Notes: generated by a model not told the origin, from the sequence alone. DNA of 64,000 bases from Carboxylicivirga sediminis (GCF_018156225.1 NZ_JAGTAR010000014.1:76261-140260); one strand, 5' to 3'; numbered from the stretch's first letter, positions 44,335 through 53,208 are shown. Translations and numbers: made by a program.

Positions 44335-45156
44335 ATGAAAGATTTGAATCAATTGATTGAAGTCACGTATCCTTACAATTCGTTGAAGGATATTCACACG
44401 GAAGACAGAACTGTTACAGCTACATTTGAGCAGGAGCTATTTGACAATAGCCAGATTGCAGGTATAACCCTCGCTGAAGCAGGTCGGCACATTGCTATCT
44501 TAGGCAGTTTGGCAGTGGCCAATATTAATCCCGTGAAAAACAAACATTTCTATCTGGCTAGTAAAGCCACGTTAAAGCGGGTGCACGATAGGCCTTGCGA
44601 AGATGTATTGTATAAAGGGGTTATGACCGCTAAGGAGTTTAACCGGAAGAACGGGCTGGCCGAAGGGGCTATCTACGACCAGCAAGGTGAAGTGCTGTAT
44701 ACCGCCACGGTGCAGTATTCGGTGTTAACGGTGCAGCTATTCGAGCGTTTTTTCGCAAAATACAAGTCGGCAACATTTAAATCAGAAGGGTTTAGCCCTT
44801 ATGGCGATGTGGTGAACCTATACGATATGAACCTGTGTGTTGATAGCAGCTCGGCCTCTTTGGGGGAGGTAAAGCCAGAATGGTGCCTCGGACATTTCGA
44901 CCACTACCCGGCCTTGCCGGTGGCCCAAATTAGCCAGGGTTTAATGAATTTGGCAGCGGCCCAAAATAAGTTAATTAGCAACAAAGACAAGAAGTACTGC
45001 ATCAAGGAGGTGAATATGGATGCAGAGTCCTTCATTTTTGCCGGACAAAAGTTGAGTTTTAGCAGTGATTACAATAATGCGCAGAATTGTTTCGACACCA
45101 AAGCCTATACAGAAGAGGTACAGGATGCCGTGTCGTTAAAATGCTGGATATATTAA
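44335..45156 (+). CDS. Probable double-hotdog-fold protein (thioesterase/dehydratase-like)
   Basis: The product has 273 residues; ATG 44335 follows a TTG at 44332. I read two hotdog-like halves. The first has AGITLAEAGRHIAILGSLAV (hotdog central helix) followed by HFYLASKATLKRV and VLYTATVQYSVL strands. The second has LGHFDHYPALPVAQISQGLM (from about residue 185), which resembles the FabZ motif GHFPxxPxxPG. This suggests binding of acyl-CoA or acyl-ACP. Catalytic residues are not complete enough to name a reaction. It is likely co-transcribed with the XRE regulator. The family assignment is my inference from motifs. Confidence 0.55.
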   Translation: MKDLNQLIEVTYPYNSLKDIHTEDRTVTATFEQELFDNSQIAGITLAEAGRHIAILGSLAVANINPVKNKHFYLASKATLKRVHDRPCEDVLYKGVMTAKEFNRKNGLAEGAIYDQQGEVLYTATVQYSVLTVQLFERFFAKYKSATFKSEGFSPYGDVVNLYDMNLCVDSSSASLGEVKPEWCLGHFDHYPALPVAQISQGLMNLAAAQNKLISNKDKKYCIKEVNMDAESFIFAGQKLSFSSDYNNAQNCFDTKAYTEEVQDAVSLKCWIY

Positions 45157-45301
45157 TTTTAAGGCATGTGATGTGTTTTTAGCGAGAATAAGCTGAGCAG
45201 GCTCCTTGAATACAGCTCAGCTTGGTAAAGCACATCTTTTCATTAACCGCCCAAATCCAATGCTGCCCGGCGAGCTCCCTAATGCGCGCTTTCGTTTTCC
45301 A

Positions 45302-45386
45302 GGTGCATATATCGTAAGGTGGCAGCGGATGAATCGCATCTTTATTATTCTAAAGGTAATAAAGGTGCGATTCGCATATATATGCC
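45302..45386. repeat. Nested inverted repeat between converging genes
   Basis: The inner stem 45331-45347 pairs with 45357-45373 over 17 bp (GAATCGCA.. / ..TGCGATTC, one G-T). Outside it GTGCATATAT and ATATATGC arms pair again. There is no T-run, so a simple terminator is not obvious. A second, smaller dyad AAGCTGAGC / GCTCAGCTT lies at 45190-45223. Confidence 0.65.
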
Positions 45387-45387
45387 T

Positions 45388-46341
45388 TTATAGCTCTTGC
45401 ATCACCAGGTAAACGGTATACGTCAGGTAAAAACCAAATAGTATAGCAGCCTCCCACCTATCCAGCTGCTTCCGCTTGCCGGTGAGCATTGAGGTAAACA
45501 AGAAGATGGTTCCACCTATCAGTATTAACACATCCATGTTAAACTTCGGATTATACTCAATAGGCTGTATAATGCTGCTGATGGATAAAATCAATAGCAC
45601 ATTAAAGATGTTGGAGCCAATAACATTGCCTATGGCTATGTCGCTGTTCTTTTTGCTGGCAGCTACTATGGAGGTGACCAGCTCGGGCAGTGAGGTGCCG
45701 GCAGCCACAATGGTGAGCCCAATAATCTTTTCACTCACACCCAATGTATGGGCAATACTCACACTGTTGGTAACCACCAGCTGACCGCCCACTATGAGCC
45801 CTGCGAACCCAATGATAATGAGCCCCCATATTTTTAAGTTCGATTGGTGGGTGTCTGACGAGGCTGTTGGCACCTCATGCTTCATCTGATGAAACACATA
45901 GTACAAGAAGCCGCCAAACAACACCAGCATGATTAAGCCATCTAGTCGGCTGGAATAGCTGGGTGCTGCAAACAGAAAATCGTTGAGCAGGAACAATAGC
46001 AGAATGGAGATAAACAATGAAATGGGTATTTCTCTCCAGGCTGTAGACGATTGCACGCGTATCGGATATATAAGCCCCGATAGCCCAAGGATAAGGAATA
46101 AATTAAAATTGTTGCTGCCCAGTATGTTGCCCAATACAATATCCGAATAGCCTTTGAACGAAGCAAAGCTGTTCACCACCAGTTCGGGGGCCGAAGTGCC
46201 AAAGGCCACAATGGTGAGGCCAATCACCAAATCCGATACTTTGTGTTTGCGTGCCAATGCCGAAGCTCCATCCACCAGCCAGTTGGCCCCAAATATCAAG
46301 GCAGCAAAGCCCACAACAACCAATAAAACAGGAAGAATCAT
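45388..46341 (-). CDS. Calcium/sodium (CaCA family) antiporter
   Basis: The product has 317 residues with about ten membrane helices arranged as two inverted repeats. Each half holds the alpha motif: IGLTIVAFGTSAPELVVNSF with LGNILGSNNFNLFLILG in the first, and IGLTIVAAGTSLPELVTSIV with IGNVIGSNIFNVLLIL in the second. The acidic residues of these motifs bind the cation. It exchanges cytoplasmic calcium for sodium or protons, like YrbG. It is transcribed alone. Confidence 0.93.
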   Translation of the reverse strand: MILPVLLVVVGFAALIFGANWLVDGASALARKHKVSDLVIGLTIVAFGTSAPELVVNSFASFKGYSDIVLGNILGSNNFNLFLILGLSGLIYPIRVQSSTAWREIPISLFISILLLFLLNDFLFAAPSYSSRLDGLIMLVLFGGFLYYVFHQMKHEVPTASSDTHQSNLKIWGLIIIGFAGLIVGGQLVVTNSVSIAHTLGVSEKIIGLTIVAAGTSLPELVTSIVAASKKNSDIAIGNVIGSNIFNVLLILSISSIIQPIEYNPKFNMDVLILIGGTIFLFTSMLTGKRKQLDRWEAAILFGFYLTYTVYLVMQEL

Positions 46342-46542
46342 ACCAGCAATTTTTTTTCAAATGTAATCGAATTCACGATTAGCTGCTTAAACTTTAACTG
46401 ATTTAACGGCTGGCATGGGCTTGTTTTTCTATATACTAGTAAATGCGTTGAGAAATTAATCAGAAAATGCGTTAAGAAAGCCAAGCTGTTGGCCACAGAA
46501 AGAAGGTGTTTCTTTGTTATAATGTTGTACAGACAGACTGTA

Positions 46543-47067
46543 TTACTGTATCGTCTTCATTTCGTTATAAACCTGTTTTTTAAACACGAAATAAAAGATA
46601 AAGTAAAGCGGCGCACCCAGTATGTAATACATAATGGTGCCGTTGGTGTTGTAATTGTTCCCAATGAGCTTGTAAAGCCTGTTGTGGTCGAGCAATGATT
46701 TTATAATGAAAACAAAGTAGATGATTAACGATAGCCATGAACCAATGACAACCAAAGTGAGGATGGAAGGAGCTATTTCGGCGATAAACCCGGGAACCAG
46801 GTTGAGTGCAACAACTGCACAATAGGCTATCAGGGCCAGTTTTGAAGAGCGGAAGAATGAATCGAAATACCTGTTGGCTTCCTCAAATCGAGTATTCTCG
46901 AAGTTACCAGTCATTTTAAGGTCCTGGGTGCTAATGCCCCGTTCCTCGAGTATGGTGATAGCGGCCTGGCGTATTTCAAGGTCATAGCCATATTGCTTGT
47001 AGTTCTTAACAACATCCATCAGTTTGCTGTTATCCAGTGTTTTTAAAGTATCAATGCTGCCTGGCAT
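46543..47067 (-). CDS. Small membrane protein of unknown function
   Basis: I start it at ATG 47067 (MPGSIDTLKTLDNSKLMDVV); a longer frame to 47139 adds a poor N-terminus. It has 174 residues: a soluble helical N-terminus (~1-75, with YDLEIRQAAITILEERGIST) followed by three membrane helices (LALIAYCAVVALNLVPGFI; ILTLVVIGSWLSLIIYFVFI; YYILGAPLYFIFYFVF). I do not recognise a named family. It lies about 100 nt from another small membrane protein on the same strand. Confidence 0.6.
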   Translation of the reverse strand: MPGSIDTLKTLDNSKLMDVVKNYKQYGYDLEIRQAAITILEERGISTQDLKMTGNFENTRFEEANRYFDSFFRSSKLALIAYCAVVALNLVPGFIAEIAPSILTLVVIGSWLSLIIYFVFIIKSLLDHNRLYKLIGNNYNTNGTIMYYILGAPLYFIFYFVFKKQVYNEMKTIQ

Positions 47068-47168
47068 GGTTTTGTAGATTTTTTGCGTTAGACGATAATG
47101 ATGATATAAGTGTATTAGTTTTTTTTGCTGCTGATGCATGCTATAAGAGAGCCGAATCTTGGAATAAA

Positions 47169-47711
47169 TTATGCTTTCCCTTGAGCATCTGCTCTAACTC
47201 CCTCACTCTCTTTTCCAGGCCATAAAATACACATTGCCACTGCATAAAAAGCCATCCAGTGACCTGAAAATCCACGTATCGTATTGGCTTCCATCTTAAA
47301 GTATTCCGCTTCTGTTAGCTCGCGGATGATTTCACCATGATTATGCAACACATATTTTCCATCTATAATATCAGGCGTTCCAGCCATGCTGGCTTGCATA
47401 AATAGTATGAAGTTGATGGCCATGTAGACAAAGAAGAAGGCAGAAATAGCTACCACTGCTGGGGGAGTACTTTTAAACAGGATGCCATAAAACTGCTTTG
47501 GCGTCATATTGGGTTTAAAACCTTTCTGTTGTAACTCCGGATGCTTTTTAAGAGTGAGTATGGCCGGCAGCCACACAACAAATACCCCGGCGTGTAATGC
47601 CCACACATAAGGTACTGTGTCGCCAATATAAATGCCGAGCAAAGAAATAACATGAACAATTAGTCCAAGTACCAGGCCTAGTGCGGCCATATAGAAGAAG
47701 ATTTTTTTCAT
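47169..47711 (-). CDS. Four-helix membrane protein of unknown function
   Basis: The product has 180 residues with predicted helices near residues 4-27, 36-55, 82-107 and 148-165. A conserved-looking loop LTLKKHPELQQKGFKPNMTP lies between helices 2 and 3. No known domain is apparent. It is on the same strand as the gene at 46543; whether the two are co-transcribed is unclear. Confidence 0.65.
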   Translation of the reverse strand: MKKIFFYMAALGLVLGLIVHVISLLGIYIGDTVPYVWALHAGVFVVWLPAILTLKKHPELQQKGFKPNMTPKQFYGILFKSTPPAVVAISAFFFVYMAINFILFMQASMAGTPDIIDGKYVLHNHGEIIRELTEAEYFKMEANTIRGFSGHWMAFYAVAMCILWPGKESEGVRADAQGKA

Positions 47712-47805
47712 CGTTTTAATGTTTGCTTGAGTTTGTTTTGGGTGGGGTGAGTTTGCAAATTAAATTGAAGTAACAATGCCCTTAATGTATTTTAGTAGAT
47801 GTTCT

Positions 47806-48375
47806 TTACCAATTATCTTCTTCGACTGATTGAAGGTTTGATTTAAAATCTGAAATTAATGCTCTAATATTATTATCAATTACTTTCCCAGCATAATCTT
47901 TGAATAATTCCGTTTGATTCTTTCCTATGCCGACTATATCTGAGGTTTCCAAATTCGTGCTAATCTCTCGGTAGCCATATGTATCTCTAGTGAAGTATAA
48001 TGAGAAGTTCTTTATTTCATATTTCAATCTCCCTTCCTTGCAAAAAACTACGAACTTAAAATTTAAGTGTCCTCTTTCTAATTTGAGCTTATACTTTGTT
48101 TTGTTCATTTCTGGATCTAGGTATAATTCAATATTTCCGGTACCAATAATTTGGTCAGAGGTTGTACCATCAAGCTCTACCATGTTGTCACCAGATTTTA
48201 AAGTTGAAACAACCCATAACTTAGCCTTCTGGTAAATCTCGTTTTTTGAAATATTTTCAAGTTGAATAACGTCGATATATTCAATTCTTCCGGTTTCTTC
48301 ATTAATTGGTAATTGTGCAGTTACACTTTTAAAAAAACCTAATGCAAATAGCAAGGAAATTAGTTTTATCTTCAT
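47806..48375 (-). CDS. Secreted DUF4468-like protein
   Basis: The product has 189 residues and a signal peptide (KLISLLFALGFFKSVTAQ). The start of the mature protein, LPINEETGRIEYIDVIQLEN with ISKNEIYQKAKLWVV, matches the opening of DUF4468 (TBP-like fold) proteins, a Bacteroidota family of unknown function. IIGTGNIELYL and FKFVVFCKEGRLKYEIKNFS follow in the expected order. The surrounding DNA is AT-rich. Confidence 0.7.
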   Translation of the reverse strand: MKIKLISLLFALGFFKSVTAQLPINEETGRIEYIDVIQLENISKNEIYQKAKLWVVSTLKSGDNMVELDGTTSDQIIGTGNIELYLDPEMNKTKYKLKLERGHLNFKFVVFCKEGRLKYEIKNFSLYFTRDTYGYREISTNLETSDIVGIGKNQTELFKDYAGKVIDNNIRALISDFKSNLQSVEEDNW

Positions 48376-48386
48376 ATGGAATTTTG

Positions 48387-48542
48387 TTAATGATATTCTT
48401 TTATTCTTTCTATGTTTTTCTCAAAACTTTTCAGATAAGCACTATTAGGATAGTCTAACTTATAATTGTTAAGTATTTCAATAAATCCAATTGTCTTTTC
48501 ATTTTTATAAGGTGAAATGATTTGGCATTCCTTGTCGGTAAT
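48387..48542 (-). pseudogene. C-terminal remnant of a protein gene
   Basis: The minus-strand frame reads ITDKECQIISPYKNEKTIGF, IEILNNYKLDYPNSAYLKSF, EKNIERIKEYH and a stop. It looks like real protein (alternating polar/hydrophobic residues, a YPNSAYL turn) but has no start codon: a TGA lies directly upstream. It sits between two secreted-protein genes on the same strand in an AT-rich patch. I read it as the tail of a deleted gene. A short frame open by chance is the alternative. Confidence 0.45.
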
Positions 48543-48613
48543 TCAATGAAATCGAGACGTTCAGATTCTGATTTTCAAACTGTCAGAATGCTTAGTTATT
48601 AGGACTGGTTATT

Positions 48614-49204
48614 TTAATTTATAAAGTATTTAATTCGATTAAACGTCTTTTCATGGTTGTGTGAATTTCGAATTTCATTGATAAGTTCTGTGGCTTCAGC
48701 ATCAGAACTGAAACCAGTATGAGTTAGCTTTAAGGTTTTATTTTCTTTTAAATATGCTTCGATTTCATGAATCAGTAATGCTTTGCAATCATCAGCTTTA
48801 TAATAATTAATCCCCAAATAGTCTTCATAGGTTTTAGTCGCTTTGTAATAACACAACTGTTGATTGAGAAAATAAAGTTCTTCAACGTAATTCGTACTTA
48901 TGGTTTTACGGCTATTTAAAAATTTCCTGGTCCCAATGAAAACACTGATGATATTAGTGTCATTCACTAAATAAGATTCTGCAAATCCTCCTTTCACGTT
49001 CTTAGGTCCAAAAAGTAGAAATTTTCTGTGTTTCGAATTGATGCTTCCATCAAGGTTTATTTCTTTAAATTCCTCACTGTAATCAGTAACTTTTGCGATA
49101 TACTTCTTAATAATACTTATTTCAGTGGACTCCTGTCCAAATGTCAAACTATTGGAGAATAAAAAGATAACCAGGATTAAACCTTTTATGTAGTATTCCT
49201 TCAT
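48614..49204 (-). CDS. Small secreted protein of unknown function
   Basis: The product has 196 residues with a signal peptide (GLILVIFLFSNSLTFGQ). The mature part is polar with many Lys, Tyr and Asn (IIKKYIAKVTDYSEEFKEIN, NQQLCYYKATKTYEDYLGIN). No family is recognised. It lies in the AT-rich stretch 47.8-50.9 kb beside a gene remnant, which suggests recent gain or loss here. Confidence 0.6.
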   Translation of the reverse strand: MKEYYIKGLILVIFLFSNSLTFGQESTEISIIKKYIAKVTDYSEEFKEINLDGSINSKHRKFLLFGPKNVKGGFAESYLVNDTNIISVFIGTRKFLNSRKTISTNYVEELYFLNQQLCYYKATKTYEDYLGINYYKADDCKALLIHEIEAYLKENKTLKLTHTGFSSDAEATELINEIRNSHNHEKTFNRIKYFIN

Positions 49205-49351
49205 TTTTTGAAATTGAGCACAATGGTGTTGGTGTGGTTAGTATTAGATTATAGGTTTAAAGTATATCAAGTTGCAATCAAAATTATGGCGGGTAAAACC
49301 AATTTCAGATTTTTAGAAAGCCATATGTATTAAGTGTCTTATTGGGATGAG

Positions 49352-50848
49352 TTATTCCTTCGGTTTAGTAGCTCTTTTAAGTCCTAAGAAATCAATTAAT
49401 CCTGGATGAACTCTGTATGTTTTAGCTCCTTCTTCAAATTGACTTCTTGTATTTTTATATTTAAATATATATTCAGATCCTCCATATCCACTACCTCCAG
49501 CTCTATAATATCCTATTATTGAAAATTCAAAAAGACTCTTGAGGGATTCATATGAATTTATATCATCTGAGAATAAATATTTCTTTTTATCTATTGCTGT
49601 GTTGAAGTCGTCCATGTCAAATTGATGATAGCCAATGCTTTTAATAACCTCTAAGATATTTTCATATTTAGGTATATGCTTATGAATCTCATCATCTAAT
49701 TCATCAAGAAAGTATTTGCTATATTCAGCTTTTGCATCATTGATGTCTTTGTTATTTATTAAGTTCCCTTTTTCAGTATTTAATCTATGAGTTTTTATAA
49801 TCTCATTGCAAAATTGAATTGCATCTCTTGGGCGAAGAAAAGTTCTGTCTGTTATATAATTATATTTTGACTGTTTTCCTGTCATTAATTGGTTTTCATC
49901 AAAAACATCTTCCCACTTAACTACTTCGTTGTCATTCTCCTTTAGAACTTGAGTTAGTCGTCTTTCCATTAATTCTTTTAGCGTGTGGCTTCCTGGAATA
50001 TCCCATTCAATTATAGTAGCTGAAGACTGAGTCAACTTGTTTTTATCTTCAAACTTTAACGAATTATAAATATCATCCCGTAAAAAGACAATTACAGACA
50101 TCTGTTTTCCTTTTTCTTTGGCGATACGGTTTATATCTTTCGCAGCAAGTAATAAACCAATTACCCGATTATAATACTCAGGATTTGAAGGGTCAAAGCC
50201 TAAGTCCAATTGGTCAAATAAGATATGATACCTATTTTTAGGATTTACACTCCCAATTACATATTCCGTCAAATTTAGATTTACCTCTTGAATAATAGTC
50301 GGTAAATATTCCATTGGAACGCCTTCAGTTGTGACGCCTCTTTTAAGAATACCTAGGTCAACTTCTAGATTCTTGCTTACCTTGAGTTTTTTTGAGGGAG
50401 TAAATATTTGAGTAACATCAGGGTCTCTTGTGCCATATGAATCAACAATGAAACTTTCGATTTTTGATAACATATCGAGTGAAGTATCATCAAAGGGTAA
50501 ACTTTGGTCCTGATTTAGTAAAATCTTTGACAGGCTTAATAAAATTAAATATTTCCAGCTATGAGTAAATTTATCAAAGTCAGGAACGCCAATTTTAGCT
50601 TGTTTATCGTGATAATGCCAAGGATAATCTGAAAAAGTATGACCAAAACAAAAATAATCATGTTTTTTCTGATTTAGAAATCTTTTGAAAATAGCTGTCT
50701 TTCCTGTCCCTTTTCTTCCTAAAACTATATATTTTTCTAGCTCTTTTATTTCATTATAAGAAGTGTGATTCTGAAAACATTGCATTAACAAATCATCAGT
50801 ATCAGCGTCAATACCTCCTATGGTTTTTATAGTTTCAATTTTCTTCAT
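49352..50848 (-). CDS. P-loop ATPase, resembling the Sll1717 family
   Basis: I start it at ATG 50848 (MKKIETIKTIGGIDADTDDL); the open frame reaches 50989 but its extra 47 residues look non-coding. It has 498 residues. Walker A is VLGRKGTGKTAIF (Lys50), Walker B about 208-215 (YHILFDQLDLGFD), followed by VIVFLRDDIYNSL, which could be a sensor motif. The order GGIDAD, LLMQCF and GRKGTGK resembles the Sll1717-type P-loop ATPases. The C-terminal part holds DRTFLRPRDAIQFCNEII and a small Gly-rich stretch (YYRAGGSGYGGSEYIF). These ATPases are scattered among bacteria and sometimes sit in defence or mobile regions. That role is inferred from the AT-rich setting. Confidence 0.65.
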   Translation of the reverse strand: MKKIETIKTIGGIDADTDDLLMQCFQNHTSYNEIKELEKYIVLGRKGTGKTAIFKRFLNQKKHDYFCFGHTFSDYPWHYHDKQAKIGVPDFDKFTHSWKYLILLSLSKILLNQDQSLPFDDTSLDMLSKIESFIVDSYGTRDPDVTQIFTPSKKLKVSKNLEVDLGILKRGVTTEGVPMEYLPTIIQEVNLNLTEYVIGSVNPKNRYHILFDQLDLGFDPSNPEYYNRVIGLLLAAKDINRIAKEKGKQMSVIVFLRDDIYNSLKFEDKNKLTQSSATIIEWDIPGSHTLKELMERRLTQVLKENDNEVVKWEDVFDENQLMTGKQSKYNYITDRTFLRPRDAIQFCNEIIKTHRLNTEKGNLINNKDINDAKAEYSKYFLDELDDEIHKHIPKYENILEVIKSIGYHQFDMDDFNTAIDKKKYLFSDDINSYESLKSLFEFSIIGYYRAGGSGYGGSEYIFKYKNTRSQFEEGAKTYRVHPGLIDFLGLKRATKPKE

Positions 50849-50973
50849 ATTACTATGTTTACTTCTATTAAGCACATCCAAGCAATAGCCATTTTTATCT
50901 TTTGAATGCCCCTTAAAAATACAATAATTAACAACATGATTATTGTATCCTCGTAAGTTATTAACAGTAAAAC

Positions 50974-50999
50974 ACTCCCCTTTCCACACCCAAAGGGGA
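50974..50999 (-). terminator. Terminator of the helical-protein gene
   Basis: CTCCCCTTT pairs with AAAGGGGAG; on the minus strand it is followed by TGTTTT. It lies 11 nt past the stop of the gene at 51010-51699. Confidence 0.65.
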
Positions 51000-51009
51000 G
51001 GAGGTTTTA

Positions 51010-51699
51010 TCAGGCTTCGGTAGTGGCCGTTTCTTCTTCAGTAGTTTTACTGCTTTTGAGGTCCACAATTACGCGGGCCGCCAAGTAGGTTTTATAGATG
51101 GCCGGCTGCTGCACTTCCATCAGCACCATCAGCTTATCCAGCTTGTTTTTCAGCAGCTCATCGGCTTCGTCAAACAGCTCCTTCAGGCGGGCAGTGGCTT
51201 GCGAGCGGGTCACTATTTCATTGCGTGGCGTGGCTATCAGCGTCGCATAGTCCTCAATCTCCTTTTTAAGCGTCGCCACCACTTCGGGCGTCACGCCATA
51301 GTCGGCCAGGTCACCCACATATGTTTCAGCCAGTTCGAGCACCAGCTGGCAGGCATTTTTCAGCTCCTTATCCGTCATACGCTTCAGCGACGAAGGCGTA
51401 ATACCCACCTGCGATTTCAGGCCGGGCAGCTTGTTGTCGTGAGCATATACATACAGGGCCGCCGCCACTTGCACGGTGGCCTGTATCATCTCATCTTCTT
51501 CTTTAATTTTCATCTTACTGTTGGCCGACGAATAAGTCATCTGTATCCGATGCGCAGCATCAATGGCTTGCACCAGGGCATCAAACTGGGTGATGCCATC
51601 AGCCAGTGCCGGCACAGTATTCAAGGTCGCTTCTTGGCTACGCAGCACCCGCATGGTAGCTATATACATCGACATTTTATTGTTTTGTCTTGCGTCCAT
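51010..51699 (-). CDS. Helical cytoplasmic protein of unknown function
   Basis: The product has 229 residues, nearly all predicted alpha-helix, without a signal peptide or membrane segment. Clear helices include QFDALVQAIDAAHRIQMTYS, IQATVQVAAALYVYAHDN, LKNACQLVLELAETYVGDLA, and the coiled-coil-like ARLKELFDEADELLKNKLDK. It ends in a Thr/Glu-rich tail (SSKTTEEETATTEA). I cannot name the family. The gene is GC-richer than the ATPase gene downstream and has its own terminator. The repeat-rich region 51.7-54.1 kb begins directly upstream of its start. Confidence 0.65.
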   Translation of the reverse strand: MDARQNNKMSMYIATMRVLRSQEATLNTVPALADGITQFDALVQAIDAAHRIQMTYSSANSKMKIKEEDEMIQATVQVAAALYVYAHDNKLPGLKSQVGITPSSLKRMTDKELKNACQLVLELAETYVGDLADYGVTPEVVATLKKEIEDYATLIATPRNEIVTRSQATARLKELFDEADELLKNKLDKLMVLMEVQQPAIYKTYLAARVIVDLKSSKTTEEETATTEA

Positions 51700-51932
51700 A
51701 GGTTAGTATTTAATTAATAAATAATCGGGTCTGCCTGGTGTGAGGTAATCAACCCTTCTATTAGTTAATAGCAGAAATGGAAAAACGTAACATGTATTTT
51801 GTGCAACTCTATGACGAACAACCTGAAATATATGGTTAACCGGCAAAATTATTTGATTAATAATGCAAGTGCTTATACATCATGTACTTCAGTTGAATCA
51901 ATTAACGCTGCCGCCTGATGAGTAAGCGCCAA

Positions 51933-52360
51933 TGATAGCTCAGTATGTTTCAATGCAGAAGGCCTGGTTTCAATCGGCAGATGAGTGTGATGGCTTGTAA
52001 GTTGTCTGGTGGTCAATGTAAAAGGAGTGGTGGGGCTTGTATGCAGGCTATGTTTGTCTGTCAAACCGGTAGGTGCCCCTGCAAACAGGCTATGTTTTAC
52101 GGTAAGATGAGTATTATTCACTGTAAATGCCCATTGTTTGAATGTAAAACGTCATTGTTTCAGTGTATATGTCAATTGCTTTGATGTAGATAAGGATTGT
52201 ATGTATGTAAGCGGACGTTTTTTCATTAAAATGGCGAATGATTGAATGTAAGATGGCTATGTTTAAGTTTAAAAACTGTTTGCTTCAATTTAAGTGGCCA
52301 TTGCTTCACTTTAGACAGGCACTGTTTGAGTTTAGGCAGCCATTGTTGCAATGCAGATAA
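51933..52360 (+). repeat. Degenerate tandem array with 21-nt phase
   Basis: The tetramer TGTA or a close variant (TGCA, TTTA, TGTC, GGTA) occurs at 51954, 51996, 52017, 52038, 52059, 52080, 52101, 52122, 52143, 52164, 52185 and 52206, then 52247, 52268, 52289, 52310, 52331 and 52352. Steps are 21 nt, with degenerate units at 51975 and 52227 and a single 1-nt slip between 52206 and 52247. A typical unit is CATTGTTTGAATGTAAAACG plus one base. Many units carry a CATT-N5-AATG dyad; one is CATTG-TTG-CAATG. In frame the array reads as heptads of the type L-F-x-C-K-x-x, interrupted by stop codons. It may be a decayed repeat gene or a DNA-level array. Confidence 0.85.
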
Positions 52361-52396
52361 AAGGATCTTTGCCACTTTATCCGGTTATACTCTAGG

Positions 52397-52461
52397 ATTT
52401 CCCCCTTGGCGAAGGGGGATGAGTGGTTCAGATTTAATGTGTGAAAGCATCAGGGGGATTG
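52397..52461. repeat. Dispersed CCCCCTTGGCGAAGGGGG element, copy 1
   Basis: The hairpin CCCCCTT-GGCG-AAGGGGG lies in a 24-nt stretch identical to one at 56366-56389. Each copy is followed after about 30-35 nt by AGGGGGATTG. The two copies are 4 kb apart, both in gene-free sequence. Confidence 0.8.
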
Positions 52462-52648
52462 CGAAAGGACACTGCGGTCAGTGCGTTTTGAACTACAGGC
52501 CAGACACATCCTTTTTCAAAGGCCGCCATTTCGCCTTCTCATCCACTCTCTTGACGAGCAACTGCTTCGAAATCTTGTTTCGAGTGGAGTGTGACAAAAA
52601 CTCAATTAGTTGATATACGAGATTCCGCATCAGCAATGATATTGGGGC

Positions 52649-52733
52649 ACCCACTATTTGAATGAAGGGAGAAAATATTTGGCACCAAGCCGGGCATCTT
52701 TGAATATTTTCCCGAAATAAAAAAGTAGTGGGT
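52649..52733. repeat. Hairpin A, copy 1 (85 nt)
   Basis: Outer arms ACCCACTA / TAGTGGGT close the element. The inner arms are GGG-AG-AAAATATT / AATATTTT-CCC with a 2-nt bulge. The outer arms are shared by all copies; the inner arms are unique to this one. Confidence 0.8.
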
Positions 52734-53123
52734 CAATGAGTGCTGCAGCGGTGGCATTTTTTGTTTCGTTTTTGCTGCTGCAGGCAAAAATGAAAGGACA
52801 TAATGCTTCTCAAGGAGAAACAGGAACAGCCCCTGCGGCTAGAGCAGAACAAAGCTTAATGGCCCTTATGCCGGGCCGGCACATCCTTTTTCGAAAAAGG
52901 ACGCAAAAACTTTATTGAAAGAGGTGATTGCCTGCCTGCTGCAGGCAGGCTACGCACCGGAATGAATCTGTTACCTCAGGCTTCCCCTTTTTCAAAGGCC
53001 GCCATTCTGTAACATTCATTCCTATCACTGGCTTTCAATATTTCGAAACTGTATTTCGAGTGGGGTTTGGGAAGTGCAATCAACAGTGGCTGTTCGTTCC
53101 CCGACCTCAGCAACGCAGATGGG

Positions 53124-53208
53124 ACCCACTCATTGAGTGAAAGAAAGGAAGATTTGGAGCACGTATTGTCAGTCTTTAAATCTTCCCTGAAACGAAATGT
53201 TAGTGGGT
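53124..53208. repeat. Hairpin A, copy 2 (85 nt)
   Basis: Outer arms ACCCACT / AGTGGGT, extended by CATT / AATG; inner arms GGAAGATTT / AAATCTTCC. The length is the same as copy 1, but the inner sequence is different and again complementary. Confidence 0.8.

Noticed and set aside
51873..52121. 82-codon minus-strand frame through the 21-nt array
   Set aside because: It is the antisense of the phased array; its heptads arise from the 21-nt period.
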